Source: Bidens hawaiensis
Lineage: Eukaryota > Streptophyta > Magnoliopsida > Asterales > Asteraceae
Assembly (NCBI GenBank): GCA_021521415.1
Contig: JAIQDT010000230.1
Location: 413,501-477,500, forward strand
Length of the DNA: 64,000 bases
Reading direction: 5' to 3'
The position numbers and the translations under genes are program-made. Within the stretch, counting starts at the first letter, position 1, and each line of letters starts with the position of its first letter. Below the pieces are notes generated by a model. The model did not search any database and was not told the origin of the DNA. It saw only the letters and a program-made list of their open reading frames with translations. This document shows positions 24,004 through 36,135 of this stretch, in pieces.

Positions 24004-24312
24004 ACGAGTCTAGGAACACCTGGTTCCACTAATCACAACCCACCAAAACTCAAGAACTTGATCAATGTGTTGGAAAATAGTGGGTCCGGATCGAACTATT
24101 TAAGGCGGTCAAATGGTCAAAGTTCTTGTCGTAGCCCTCTTGATCTTACGCTAGGCTTGTCATCAATTAATCGCGGTTCATCATACTCTCGTCTACCTCA
24201 ACCAGTTTTAGGAAGACGTTTGGTCTACATGTTTGATGCCGAGTGGGACCCGACAATGGTCAGTTGTCCCGTTATTTCATCATCAAAAGAAAACGTGACG
24301 CTGACGCTTTGA
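24004..24312 (+). other. Unassigned open frame with an EAR-like motif
   Basis: A frame of about 103 codons is open between the TGA at 24001 and the TGA at 24310. It lacks a good start ATG. It contains RSPLDLTLGLSS (an LxLxL, EAR-like motif) and RRLVYMFDAEWDPTMVS. The reading frame is GC-richer than its surroundings and could be a broken gene end. I do not recognise the family. Confidence 0.2.
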
Positions 24313-24642
24313 GACGTGTTAAAATAGTCAATATGGGTGGATCTTAATTCCTATAGTAAAAGTTGATACCTTCTTATTAGTGGCACATGTTATGTGAATA
24401 ATTATGTTTTTGCCTTACTATGTTTTGTAATTGGAGATGGTGTCTATAATAGATTATTATTATTATTATTATGGTTTTAATGATTTTGATAGTTTTATTT
24501 ATCCTTATCCTTAGAAAACAAAGGTTTAATTGGTTATAGTGGGCATGTTTTGTACTTTAGTAATATATTTGGCCTGTGGGACCCGCTCAAAAAAGAAGTA
24601 TCCTATCATCTTATCCATTTTTTTGGCATGTGTACCTTTCCA

Positions 24643-24683
<41 letters not shown>

Positions 24684-26750
24684 TAATACACTGTTTTTGA
24701 ATAAAATATAAAATCTGTTAATTAGTGTATGGGCCTTATTTATCTATAAACATGTCTAGTTACATGAAAAAAATAAATAACATCTTCATCATTCACCAAC
24801 AAACTTTTCCATTAATGCATTTATTATATATATCCTTATTAACATATCTGAACAAATATAATAAACTTCAAAATTGTTACAACTTTTAAGAAAGTTTATA
24901 TCTTTTTACAAATTTTTAAAACTACTATTTATTATAAATAAATACATAGGTAAATTGAAATTGATGTATTCAGCCATGTCCTCCAAAAACACTCACGAAC
25001 ATGGCATGTACACGCGCAATAGAACATACCAATGGTCTTGTCATGTTCTCACTTTTCATATCCCATGTCTTATCGTCAAATTTTTTTTATATTAACAGAC
25101 TCATTTTACACTTGAAAAAATTGCTTTCAAGGTCTCGTCTCTTTAATGAATAACTTGAGCCCTGATACATATTAGTGAGCTATTACGCTTTTTTCGAAGA
25201 ATAGTTGCTTCCAAACGTACAACACAGACTACTCGGTGATGTTGATACATGACATTAATGAAATATTTATGAAATATTGTATTGGTGTTTAACTAGTTAA
25301 TATTAATATTAATAATATACATAACATCGGATAAGGTGCGATCATATCATGCTTATGATTGAAATCTGAGATGTCGTATACGGCTTGCGAAACAAAGAAT
25401 ATTCCTAGAAGTGGGTGAGAGTTTGTTTAAAAATATCAACAATTAATCTATTAAGAGTAAAACTTATAGAAATAATGTTTTGAATATGCAACAAACTTTT
25501 AACAGGAAAAAATAATAAACTTTAGAGAAATTAGAATATGAATTCATCTCTTAATTTGTTTGGCTGACTTAAGAAGTTAAGATTAATTAAAAAAAATCAT
25601 ATATTTAAAGAAATCTAGCAATAATTCCAAAATTTAAAAGAATTCAAAACAAAAATAAATAAGATCTCAATTATTCACCGTCATCGCTACCTCACGTCCC
25701 CAACCCCCACCCCACCCCACAATTGCGACCACCACCACTCGTGGTGATAATTGGGGTTATGGTGGTGACGTCACGGGTGTTGGTAGGGGCTATAACAACT
25801 ATACGTTCCGGTATTTTTTTTATTACATTCTGATACTCGTTGGTATTAATTGTGTTCCAGTACATATACATGTACGGACCCGACTTGTATTAGTTACAAA
25901 CTTACAATGGGTGTTAGTAGTTGGTACGCGTGCGCTACCAATACTCGTGCAGTACTGATACATCTATCAATACATTCACAATTTCCTATACACAACTAAC
26001 TTTCTTTAATTCCTTTAAATTCCTTTAATTCAACGTTCGTTTCACTAAAAAGTCAATTTAAGTAAACTCTTATAAAAACTTTTAGTTTAAGTCCGTAACA
26101 ATTTTATTTCTCACATTCTCTTTTTTTTCTTAACGACAAACGAATTAAATTGTCTACTGACTAAATTAACTCTTTTTCAATCCGGGAAAATCCTCACCTA
26201 AGGCACGACAGTGCGGTGAGATAAAACTCGTTCAGTTTAAAGATCCAATTAGTGAATGTCATATACTCGTCTAGTCTCTGTGCCTCTAAAACTACATGTC
26301 GGGGGAAAAATCGAACCTGAGTTACATGAAACACTATGTAGGCCTATAAAAACATTCGTGTTCATTCGTATAAATTCTAAACGAACGTTTCACGAACAAA
26401 ACTTAACTAAGATAAAGAAACATAAATGAACACAAACAAACATAAACGAACACAACTGAATAAATATAAAATCATTACGTAGATAATATCTATTAATATG
26501 TAAACGAACATAAATAAACGACATAAACGAACGAGAATAAACGAACACAAATTTTTGTTCATATTCGTTCGTTTATTAAATAAACGAACATAAACGAAAT
26601 TCACGAACAATTAAACACCGGGTCTCTTTCTTACCCGTCCACCATCTCATCTACTATTTCTTACATTCAAAAAGGTTAATCTGTAATAATCTGTAACCGC
26701 CTAACCAAATCAGTTATAATTTCTAACGGCCTCTTTACCCACCCACACCA
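24313..26750. other. Intergenic region
   Basis: AT-rich with a (TA)n run at 24646-24681, a (TAT)n run near 24452 and, at 26350-26612, a diverged AACGAACATAAACG tract like the one in the leader intron near 2.5 kb. No supported gene. Confidence 0.5.
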
Positions 26751-26751
26751 C

Positions 26752-26762
26752 TATAAATACCC
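26752..26762 (+). promoter_or_regulatory. TATA box and (CA)n leader of UGE
   Basis: CTATAAATACC at 26752 is followed by a (CA)13 run (26762-26787) and a CT/CAAA-rich leader up to the ATG at 26912. The spacing fits a start of transcription near 26785. Confidence 0.55.
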
Positions 26763-26911
26763 ACACACACACACACACACACACACATCACACTACATAT
26801 CCTTCGCGCTTATCCCAAAACAAACAAACAAACAAACTCTCTCTCTACATTCTCACATACACAGTTTCACACTACCAAGCAAGCATTCATTCTGTAACAA
26901 ACTTTTAAGCG

Positions 26912-29900
26912 ATGACGTCATCGATTCTGGTTACCGGTGGTGCTGGATTCATCGGCACACATACTGTGGTGCAACTGCTGCATCAAGGATTCAAGGTTAC
27001 GGTCATCGATAACCTTGATAACTCCGTTGTGGAAGCTGTTGATCGAGTTAGAGATCTCGTCGGACCTCAGCTATCGCTTAATCTTCACTTTCATGTGGTA
27101 TACTTTCTCAACTTGCTGTTTTTGTAATCATTTTATAATCGGAGCTCTAATTTGCGTTGTTTAGGCTTAATTATAGTTGATTATGTGTGTGTTACTTGTC
27201 ATATTCGAATTCATGTGGTTTATCTCGTTCACTTGCTGTTTTTGATTCATTTTGTACGGAATTTGATGATTAATGTGAGGTTTTAGAATCGGAAGTTGAA
27301 TTTGAGATGCGTGAATTGAATAATTGATGTTTACTACTTCGGAGCAATAATTATCGTTGTTTAATCTGTGTTTAGGCTTAATTATAGTTGATTTTGTACT
27401 GATTTCGATGAATAATGTGAGATTTGTAGAAGTTTTAGTACAGTAAGTTCAATTTTAGCCCTAATTTGCGTTGTTTATGCTTAGTTATAGTTGATTCTCT
27501 GTATTTTACTCATAATCATCAGTTTCATTCTGATTTTGTACGGAATTTGATGAGTAATGCGAGATTTGTAGAGGTTTTGGTACTGGAAGTTGAAATTGAG
27601 ATGCGTTAATTGATGTTTACTGATTTGAAGCCCTAATTTGCGTTGTTTAGGCTTAATTATTGTTGATTCTGTGTGTTTCACTGATAATTTTTAATTTCAT
27701 GTGGTATAGTTGCTGAACTTGCTGGTTTTGATTGATTTTGTACGGAAGTTGATGATTCATGTGAGATTTTATAATCGGAAGTTGAATTGGAGATGCGTGA
27801 GTTGAATAATTTATGTTTACTGATTCGGAGCAATAATTTTCGTTGTTTAACGTGTGTTTAGGCTTAATTATAGTTCATTCTCTGTGTTTTACTCATAATC
27901 TTCTGTTTCATGTGGTATATCTCGTTCACTTGCTGTAATTGATCTGATTTTGGAACCGGAAGTTGTATTTTAGATGCATGAATCGAATAATTGCTGTTTT
28001 ACTAATTCGGTGTCTTAATTTGCATTGTTTACTGTGTGTTTAGGCTTAATTATGGTTGATTCTCTGTATTTTATTAATAATCTTCAGTTTCATATGGTAT
28101 TGGTATAGTTCCTGAACTTGCTGTTTTTGATTGATTTTGTACTGATTTTGACAAGTAATGTGAGATTTGTAGAGGTTTTAGAATCGGAAGTTGAGTTTGA
28201 GATGCTTGAATTGAATAATTGCTGTTTACTAGTTCGGAGCCCTAATATGCGTTGTTTACTGTATGTATAGGCTTAATTATAGTAGATTCTATGTGTTTTG
28301 CTGATAATATTCGATTTCATGTTAGTTCATGAACTTGCTGTTTTTGTTGATTTTGTACCGAATTTGACGAATATTGCGAGATTTATAGAGGTTTTAGAAT
28401 CGGAAATTGAATTTGAGATGCCTGAATTGAATAATTTCCGTTTACTGTGTGTTTGTGTGTTTAGGCTTAGTTTAGTTGATTCTGTGTGTTATACAGATAA
28501 TCTGAAAGGATTAGATGTCAGTGACCTAAAACTGCAAAAACTTCTCTTCTAATTCGTATATGATATATTTGATTTGAATTCTTGCTGGACTTGTGTGCTC
28601 TAGTAGTTGTACATATTGTCTTATTGAATACTAGCTTAATCAGAAGTAAAATTAGATGAATGATGTGAGATTTATAGAGATTTTTGGACCGAAAGTTCAA
28701 TTTGAGATGTGTAAATTTCTATCTACTAGTCTTAGGAGTTTGTTTTTGGAGAATTCGCTGAACTGTATGAGGTTTTAGCAACTTGAAGCCCTTGCATTGT
28801 TTACTGTGTGTTTGTGTGTTTAGGCTAAATTAGAGTTGATTCTCTGTGTTTTGCTGTGTGCTCTAGTAATTGTACATATTGTCTTATTAAATGCTAGTTT
28901 AATTAGAAGTAAAATTGATCGCAACATATGGTAGATGATCAAATTAACTGTTATATGTAGTTTACACCATTACCTTATGTTCCTGAGTCTTGCAGTCCAA
29001 GAATGTTAGTACTTCTCAGTAATATGAACTGAATTTGGTGGTGCTTGTTGGTTGCAGGGTGATATCAGGAATAAGGAGGATCTGGAGAAGTTGTTTTCTC
29101 AGAATAAGTATGTTAATTTTCATGTAAAAGTATTTAGTGCTTTTACCGTTTACATATGGTTATTTAATCCCTAAAATTGATATTTAATTGTCTGTAGGTT
29201 TGATGCTGTGATACACTTTGCTGGTCTCAAAGCTGTGGCTGAAAGCATGGCTCATCCGTTTCGTTACTTTGATAACAATTTGATTGGATCAATTACTCTG
29301 TACCAAGTCATGGCCAAGTACAACTGCAAAAAGGTCTGTCTTGAATCTGCAAATGGTCTCGGATTTACAAATCTGTTGTTATAAGTTATAGTTCTAATAT
29401 TAATCTTGATTGTTTTTGTGCAGTTGGTTTTCTCGTCTTCTGCTACTGTTTATGGACAGCCCAAGAGAATTCCATGTGTTGAGGACTTTGAATTGAAGGC
29501 AATGAATCCGTATGGGCGCACAAAGGTACTATTAACCTGTTTTATTTACTTAACTGCAGCTGCGTAAGTGAGTTTTTAAGCTTGAGACATAATTTTAACC
29601 TCTTCTTTTGTCTTGATTAGTTGTTTCTTGAAGAGATTGCTCGAGATATTCACGCTGCAGATCCCGAGTGGAAAATAATCTTGCTGAGGTACTTTAACCC
29701 TGTTGGAGCTCATGAAAGTGGTAAACTCGGTGAAGATCCGATTGGCATCCCAAATAATCTCATGCCTTATATCCAGCAAGTCGCTGTTGGTAGATTACCA
29801 GAGTTGAACGTTTATGGTCATGATTACCCCACGAACGATGGCACTGCGGTATGCAAATATTGAATTGAAAATAACTTTATTAAATATTAACAATGTGATA

Positions 29901-30538
29901 TAATTGGTTATGATTGATGATAACAGGTTCGTGACTACATCCATGTGATGGATTTAGCTGATGGTCACGTCACCGCTCTTCAAAAGCTGTTCACTAAAGA
30001 AGATATAGGTCAGCAACAACTGTTATATTATACAAATGGTTATACTTCATTACCTCATCATCTAAACCTTTTTTATGCTGACATATATCATGTTTGTTAG
30101 GTTGTTTTGCATGTAACCTTGGGACCGGTCGTGGGACCTCTGTTCTCGAAATGGTGACTGCTTTTGAGAAAGCATCTGGAAAGGTCCTCATAACTTTAAC
30201 CATCTCTATGTCACATTCCATTATAATAATTGTACAATCTGTATCACTAACAAACTTACTATTTTCAGAAAATCCCTATTAAATTCTGCCCGAGAAGGCC
30301 CGGAGATGCAACAGAAGTTTATGCATCTACTGACTTAGCTGCACGTGAGCTCAACTGGAAGTACGTAATTAAATGCCTTTTTCATTCGGGTAAATATTAA
30401 CATCATGTGTCTAGCCTAATAACTAATATGTTGTGTGTTTTGTTCAGGGCAAAATATGGCATTGATGAGATGTGCAGGGATCAGTGGAACTGGGCGAAAC
30501 AGAACCCGTGGGGATACAAGAAACCGACAACCAAATGA
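26912..30538 (+). CDS. UGE: UDP-glucose 4-epimerase
   Basis: It interconverts UDP-glucose and UDP-galactose with bound NAD+, feeding cell-wall and galactolipid synthesis in the cytosol. Nine GT-AG exons agree in phase: 26912-27097, 29058-29107, 29198-29333, 29424-29525, 29621-29848, 29927-30008, 30101-30183, 30269-30360 and 30448-30538. They give 349 residues, the usual length. The Rossmann motif is TGGAGFIG (8-15). The catalytic centre is FSSSATVYG (127-135) and Tyr154-x-x-x-Lys158 in MNPYGRTK. Other family blocks are [58 protein letters not shown] and NPWGYKKP. Intron 1 (27098-29057) is long and is made of repeats. The exon 1 donor at 27098 was preferred because it gives HVGDIRN; a donor 3 nt earlier is possible. 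Confidence 0.95.
27160..28860 (+). repeat. Array of about nine diverged repeats in UGE intron 1
   Basis: The anchor GGCTTAATTATAGTTGATT recurs with changes at about 27164, 27375, 27479, 27651, 27861, 28043, 28271, 28463 and 28822, mostly 170-230 bp apart. Between anchors the order TTCATGTGGTATA, GAACTTGCTGTTTTTGATTG, AATGTGAGATTTGTAGAGG, TTTTAGAATCGGAAGTTGA and TGAATTGAATAATTGATG repeats. It fills most of the intron. Confidence 0.8.
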
Positions 30539-31440
30539 TACGCAAGGGTATAATATCTCGTTATCTTGTAGTTGCAAGTTCCTCTGAATAATATTGTTTC
30601 TGCTTTTTAGCATGAATTGTGAAAACATATGGTTACTTTTGTGAATTGTGAATATGGTTTTAGCAATGTTGAAAGTCAAGTCAAGAATGTGTGGTGCATT
30701 AGTAATGTGAAATTACCATCAGCTTTTCTGGTTTTAAGTCTTTCTTTATCATGGTTTATTAAGGTTGCATTAAACTAGTTAACTATTAACTTAGATTTAT
30801 TGTGGTTTCGAATACACATATGGTTTGGTTTTGACATCTTTGATAGTTTACGGTTAGGCTTATGGTTTGGATTTTGGAACTTGAAACCGACCATGTAAAC
30901 CGAACGGATCCTTAACATTTAGCAAGTAGAATATAAAGTTTTCCTATCTGTATTATCTTTATAACCCCAATATTTTTAATTATTTAATGCAATATATGTT
31001 TTTAAAAACAATCGGTTTAAAACCCCACCAAAACCGGACCATCAAGACCTCTCGAACAACCGAGCCAGCTTCGGCTTTCTTTTTTAAAACCATTGTATGT
31101 AGTCTGGCCTAAATTTTTTGTCACATAATATTAGGTGTAATTTCTTATAACTTATCAGTGTCAAATATGGAATAGTATATGTTAAAAGTTGAATGTTAAT
31201 GGTGCTTAATTGCTCACATAATATCTCTGTGTAATTTGTTAGAGATTACCTATTTGTGGTAATTGCCTATATCCCATCATTAGTGTTAATCCAATAAAAA
31301 AGGTAAAAGATTAACATCCACTTTAAACATATTTCATAACTTGTAAAACCATTTAACATTAGCATATCAGATCAAGATCCACCATTATCTCACCGAAAAC
31401 ATTACCACCACCACCACAGACCACCACCTACAACCACCCA
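30539..31440. other. UGE 3' end and intergenic gap
   Basis: The first about 200 bases are likely the UGE 3'UTR. The rest includes a CGGTTT/AAACCG-rich stretch (30830-31080) resembling the CCGGTT elements. No clear promoter elements were seen before the hyccin ATG. Confidence 0.4.
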
Positions 31441-32436
31441 ATGTCCACCGAACAACGAGTCTCATGGTCGGACTCATTCTCCGTAGCCCAAACCGCCATC
31501 CAATCCTTGTCCACCATCATCTCCTCCGTCCCACCACACGTCTCGTCCTCCGACTCACCCGCATTCTCCCTCCTCAATGACCCTGATCTCGCCTCGCAAA
31601 TATCCGAACACCTTCGACAACCCGACTCGGGTGCCGGGGACAACCAGCTATGCCGCTGGCTATACGACACATTCCACACCTCCAAACCCGACCTCCAGCT
31701 CGTCGTCCTGCGCTTCCTCCCCATCATAGCCGGGGTTTACCTTTCACGGATTCCGCAAAGGAAACCCCTGGCTGGGTTCGAAGCGGTTTTGCTGGCAATA
31801 TACGCCAGCGAAACCGCTTCACGGAACGGGCAGGCGATCACGATAAACATCTCAGATCTCTCCCATCCGAGTGTTTACCATGAAAGCAGACACCCGTACC
31901 GGACCGCGTCAACCGAGCTTAACTTGGTTGTCGTGTCCCCCGGGTTGGAGCCACAAGGCACCATCCGGTCCACCAAACGTGCACGAATCATTGGGGTGGC
32001 ACTCGAGCTTTACCATAGCAAGATCATTGATATACCGGCTCAATCTAAGCTCGATTTTTGTGAGTTTTGCGTCGTGTGGGCTGGCCAAGACGGAGAGTAC
32101 TTCAAAGATTTCCCAAATGAGGGTAAAATAGAAGATGATCAAATAAAAGGAAAAGAAAGTGACATCAAGAATGAAGGGAGGATATTGTTGCCATGGGAAA
32201 TGTTGCAACCAATGTTAAGGATATTAGGGCATTGTTTGATGGGTATCAATAAGAACAAGAACAAAGAACTGCATGAAGCTGCATGTCGCGCGTGCAGAAG
32301 TCTGTATGCGCGGGCACTGCATGATATTAACCCGAAGGCGATTTTGGCCGTCGGTAGTCTGCTTAAGCTTATTAATATCCAGAAAACTAGTGTTGATCAT
32401 ACCGAGTTACCCGTTACCAAAGTCATAAATCTTTGA
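31441..32436 (+). CDS. HYC: Hyccin (FAM126) family protein, PI4K-alpha complex subunit
   Basis: A single-exon gene of 331 residues. The start is followed by WSDSFSVAQTAIQSLSTII and DPDLASQISEHLRQP. The family core contains CRWLYDTFHTSKPDLQLVVL, RFLPIIAGVYLSRI, LAGFEAVLLAIYASE, FCEFCVVWAG, RILLPWEMLQPMLRILGHCL and EAACRACRSLYARALHDINP. Animal hyccin and its plant relatives (Arabidopsis HYC1/HYC2) belong to the plasma-membrane complex that anchors phosphatidylinositol 4-kinase alpha (with TTC7/NPG and EFR3/EFOP), supplying PI4P. No transmembrane segment is evident, as expected. The codon content is GC-rich at the 5' end. The neighbours are unrelated. Confidence 0.9.
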   Translation: MSTEQRVSWSDSFSVAQTAIQSLSTIISSVPPHVSSSDSPAFSLLNDPDLASQISEHLRQPDSGAGDNQLCRWLYDTFHTSKPDLQLVVLRFLPIIAGVYLSRIPQRKPLAGFEAVLLAIYASETASRNGQAITINISDLSHPSVYHESRHPYRTASTELNLVVVSPGLEPQGTIRSTKRARIIGVALELYHSKIIDIPAQSKLDFCEFCVVWAGQDGEYFKDFPNEGKIEDDQIKGKESDIKNEGRILLPWEMLQPMLRILGHCLMGINKNKNKELHEAACRACRSLYARALHDINPKAILAVGSLLKLINIQKTSVDHTELPVTKVINL

Positions 32437-33961
32437 TAAGTTTTAGCTCTTCTAATAAAACAGGATGTGCATTTCTTGAAATTTGCTTGATTCTGGTTTG
32501 TGAACATCCAAGATTTGTGTAATGTTTGTTATATTGATTGGGAATTTGTTTGTTGATTGATTATCTGGTTATTGTATTTTTAATCACAAGCACACATTTC
32601 TGCATTCCTTTTTAAAAATATATATAAAGAACAATTAAGTGGAACCCTTGTAAGACCATTACACATCTTAATGGATATGAAAAGTGAAAGCACTTGTGCC
32701 TACGTTGCGATGACATGACAACACCTTTCACTCACATGGATTAGACTGTGAGACTACATACTACACATAGTCGCATATCCTTAGTATAGTAGTTTACAGT
32801 TAACTCTTTATTAATCTAAAACACAAAATTATTTTTTTCAACTAATGCACTATGTGTTGTATTATATATAGAAAGCAACAGTACATCAAATAAACAATAG
32901 AAAATTGTTAAAAAAAAAGAATTAGACATCTTTTGAGACCATTACACACCTTAATGAATAACGACAGTTTTCACCCATATAATGAGACCGTTACTATAAT
33001 TTACTCTTTTATAATCAAAATATTCATTAAGTCGTAATGGATTTTGTGTAGAGCGTTGTTCACGAGACACCACCACTATATACAGATCATATGAGCCGTA
33101 TAACATGACAACAAAAGATCACATGCTATATGAGTTTGTATCAATCACATTAATTATTTTTTAGTTAGACAAAATAGCATATTTAAATTGCCCATATGAC
33201 AATTTAGTATATTAATTTTTGTTTTATGCTGTTAATCCAAGGAAACTAAGATACAACCTTTTTTTTTTTTTTTTGATATGTGGATCTTGAGTTTGAAAGC
33301 AACATCTACCCATTAACCAAATTCATATTTGTATTTGTGTAGTTAGACCAAGTCATCCCTCTTGAAAGTTAAAACCGTGTTTCATAACAAATCACATTCA
33401 AGATGTTGATATTTTTTTTCTCCTCACAATTTCTTGGTAAACAAATTTTGACTTTATCAAAACAATTATAATATAATAGAAATCAACTAATTTTTCACAC
33501 AAACATTTAAAATTGTTCATCTATCTTAAAGATTACAATTATACTATTTAAATACGACAACTTAATCTCACAAATCATTATATCTTCCCACCAAAGCCGT
33601 GTGTAGTGGGCGATTTGTTAGGGGCGACAGGGGCGATTTTCAAGTTGAACACCCCCTCCCCTCCGGGCGACAAACGAGGCGATAAGGGGAGGGGGCGATG
33701 AGTTTTCGTCGCCTGTCTTTTGTTTATGTATATTATTAATATTATATATGTGTGTGTGTGTGACATGGCGATAAGGGGAGGGGGCTACAACAGTATTGCA
33801 CCCTTAAAACAAAAACTCACTCATTGCTGACTGGGCGTCACATGACGCAGGTCGCCCCATTTTATAGCTCGTTCACTACACATAGCCTAACTACACGTCT
33901 ACACTATCCAACTTTGGTACCATTTAATTTACTGCACTATTCAACTTTGATACTATCTGAT
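32437..33961. other. Intergenic region with a G-rich repeat
   Basis: Mostly AT-rich. Near 33600-33800 there is a GC-rich block in which GGCGATAAGGGGAGGGGGC occurs twice (about 33679 and 33768) and CACCCCCTCCCCTCCGGG once, probably part of a small transposon. The open frame on the reverse strand there is an artefact of this block. Confidence 0.4.
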
Positions 33962-34528
33962 TTACCGTGGGACATGTCGGTGGGACGCGTGGCGTACACC
34001 ATTTATATCATTAACCGCCGGCAAAGTCCTCACCGGAATCCCAATCGCCACCCGACCAAAGTTCACCTCGGGCAACCTTCGCACATCCGAACCACCTTTC
34101 CTTCGAAAAACCGAACTATCCAACTTCACCATCACATTAACAACACCATGACCCTTTGAACCATCTTTCTTCCTCAACCTATAACTCAACTGCCTCATCG
34201 TCCCCACCGGCGACATCCCATCGACGATATCCGCCACCGGAATCCCACACCACCCTAACAACCTAGGACCCAATAACAACCGGTTGGTGTATAAATATAA
34301 ATAAATGCATGAACATTTATTATAGAAAAATTTACTAGCATCAATAATATTGGAAAGATCAAACTTGTCACCCCAAGTGGGATTCACTCCACCTTCATGG
34401 TCCACCGTGGTTGTGTGGTGTCCACCGGTGGGAGAGGTGGTGGTGGTGAGGTGGATGAATGGTTGGAGGTTATGAGAAAATAAAGATGGTGTTTTAAGGC
34501 CTTGGGCTGATATTATAGTGATCTCCAT
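33962..34528 (-). CDS. C2-domain protein (SRC2/BAP-like)
   Basis: A single-exon ORF of 188 residues with a C2 domain at the N-terminus: MEITIISAQGLKTPSLFSHN, LQPFIHLTTTTSPTGG, GGVNPTWGDKFDL, IYLYLYTNRLLLGPRLLGWC and IPVADIVDG. It is followed by LSYRLRKKDGSKGHGVVNVM. This arrangement is typical of small plant C2 proteins of the SRC2/BAP type that attach to membranes, some in a calcium-dependent way, and act in cold or defence responses. The loop Asp residues are few (NPTWGDKF keeps one), so calcium binding is uncertain. The last about 45 residues are basic (RRKGGSDVRRLPEVNFGRVA) with no family match that I know. Confidence 0.82.
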   Translation of the reverse strand: MEITIISAQGLKTPSLFSHNLQPFIHLTTTTSPTGGHHTTTVDHEGGVNPTWGDKFDLSNIIDASKFFYNKCSCIYLYLYTNRLLLGPRLLGWCGIPVADIVDGMSPVGTMRQLSYRLRKKDGSKGHGVVNVMVKLDSSVFRRKGGSDVRRLPEVNFGRVAIGIPVRTLPAVNDINGVRHASHRHVPR

Positions 34529-35010
34529 TGATAATAATTTATCAATGGTTGGTGATCATGGGCGTTCTGACTTAGTGATAGCCTGGTTGCTTCTTTGAAG
34601 CGGTTTTACCTTATTTTTGGAGTTTCCGTCTAGGGAATTTTTAAGTCAGGTTTGAAGCGTTAAATAACAGAAACTGAGGATGATTGAAATCCCGTCTAAT
34701 AGGTTGGTGGGGTGATAGGATGTTGAGATATATATATGGGAGGTGAGGGTGGTGGTAGTGGTGGTTCTAGGGAGGTGCTTGGAGAGTGAGTAAGTAGTTT
34801 CCTTATTTTTAGTGGATGGTGTTGATGTGTTTTAGTGTCAAAACTTGTGGATAGTCTCCATTTTGGAAGTTTCATATGAAGTGTTTTTAATGTTATACAT
34901 AATTTTAATAAAATATTTTGTTTCATATGAAGTTTCCTTTTTTGGGTTGGGCTGCTCTACTATTACTGGATCTAGCTGGGCCAGAGTGGCACTCATAGCC
35001 TTCATAGGCC

Positions 35011-35370
35011 TAGTGGGGTAAAAAAACCGATTTGGGCCCGGTAACCGGTTTATAACACGACCCACTAAACAAAAAATCTGGTTTAGCTCAAACTGGTTAG
35101 GGTCCGATCCAACCCGCTAGTTTGTATAATGGTTCGTCGTCTCGTTCTCTCAAACTGGTTTGGACTTTGGATCCAACCCGATTTTAAAACATCCAAAAAA
35201 ATCCGTTTTTTTTTGTCCCAAACCGGTTTCATCAGGTTGAACAATCTTGCCTTTAAACCAATTTAAAATCTGATTCGGTTTCTTCCGAACCAATTTTGAT
35301 AGTGCCTTGACCAACGTAGACAATTGTTAACCCGGACCGTTTGGGATATAACATGTTTTGTGCATGTCTA
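35011..35370. mobile_element. hAT-type MITE, copy 4
   Basis: It begins TAGTGGGGTAAAAAAACCGA and ends TTTTGTGCATGTCTA. The flanks CATAGGCC (35003-35010) and CAAGGGCC (35371-35378) match at six of eight positions. The interior is rich in AACCGGTTT and ATCCAACCCG. The remaining 34529-36135 interval is AT-rich, with a TTCGTTTATACT-type tract at 35650-35790 and no gene. Confidence 0.55.
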
Positions 35371-36135
35371 CAAGGGCCCATGATTCACCACTATTTCATA
35401 TTTTTCATTTGCTTATGTTAGTCTGTTTATATGCATTTGTTTACATTGATTTGTGTTCACTAATTTAAGTTTGATATACTCGTTTAAATATTTAAGACTT
35501 TACAACTTAGTTTAGTTTTATGAAATCAAAATATCACGTATAGCAATTTAATATAGTATTATTAATTTTCAACATAATATGTTGATGTTTAAGTTTACTT
35601 TAAGTTAGCGTTTGAGCAGTTATGACTTATTTCAGTTATACTCATTCATCAATCATCCAAATTCATTTTATGTTTGTTCGTTTATACTATCAACAAACGA
35701 ACATAAAACAAGCATTAACACGTTCATTTTCTAAACGAAGGGTTCGTTTAATTGTCTTTGTCCGTTTAAAGTGTTTGCTCTATTCGTTTGGAATTTGCAA
35801 GCGATCAATACGAGTGTCGACTGTCTGTGTGGGCATGTAAGAAATAAAGAGAATACAGTATGGAGTGAAAGGTAATATAACTAGTTTAAAATAGTGTCAT
35901 AATAATAATAACATACAATCACTGAGAATTGAACTCGAGACCTCTACTCCCTTAATGCATCAGATTCACACACATTTATTAAAAAACCAGTCATCCAAAA
36001 CAGTAATCATGAACTTCAATTGTAATTTATAAATATATTCAACACTTTGAACAATATTCAAAATTAATAAAATTTATAATTATAATACTTATAATAATAT
36101 AACCAACCAATCAACTTAATAATAATCCATCTTCT

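Noticed and set aside
31428..32208. Three other open frames over the hyccin gene
   Set aside because: They overlap a full-length hyccin protein and show no family motif.
33578..33766. Reverse-strand frame near 33.6 kb
   Set aside because: It lies in a GC-rich repeated block with G-rich motifs and has no protein similarity.
34696..35065. Two reverse-strand frames next to the CCGGTT element
   Set aside because: Their residues come from the repeat and its low-complexity flank.
35925..35985. tRNA-like T-arm (reverse: GAGGTCTCGAGTTCAATTCT)
   Set aside because: No cloverleaf, acceptor stem or anticodon arm could be built; likely a SINE scrap.
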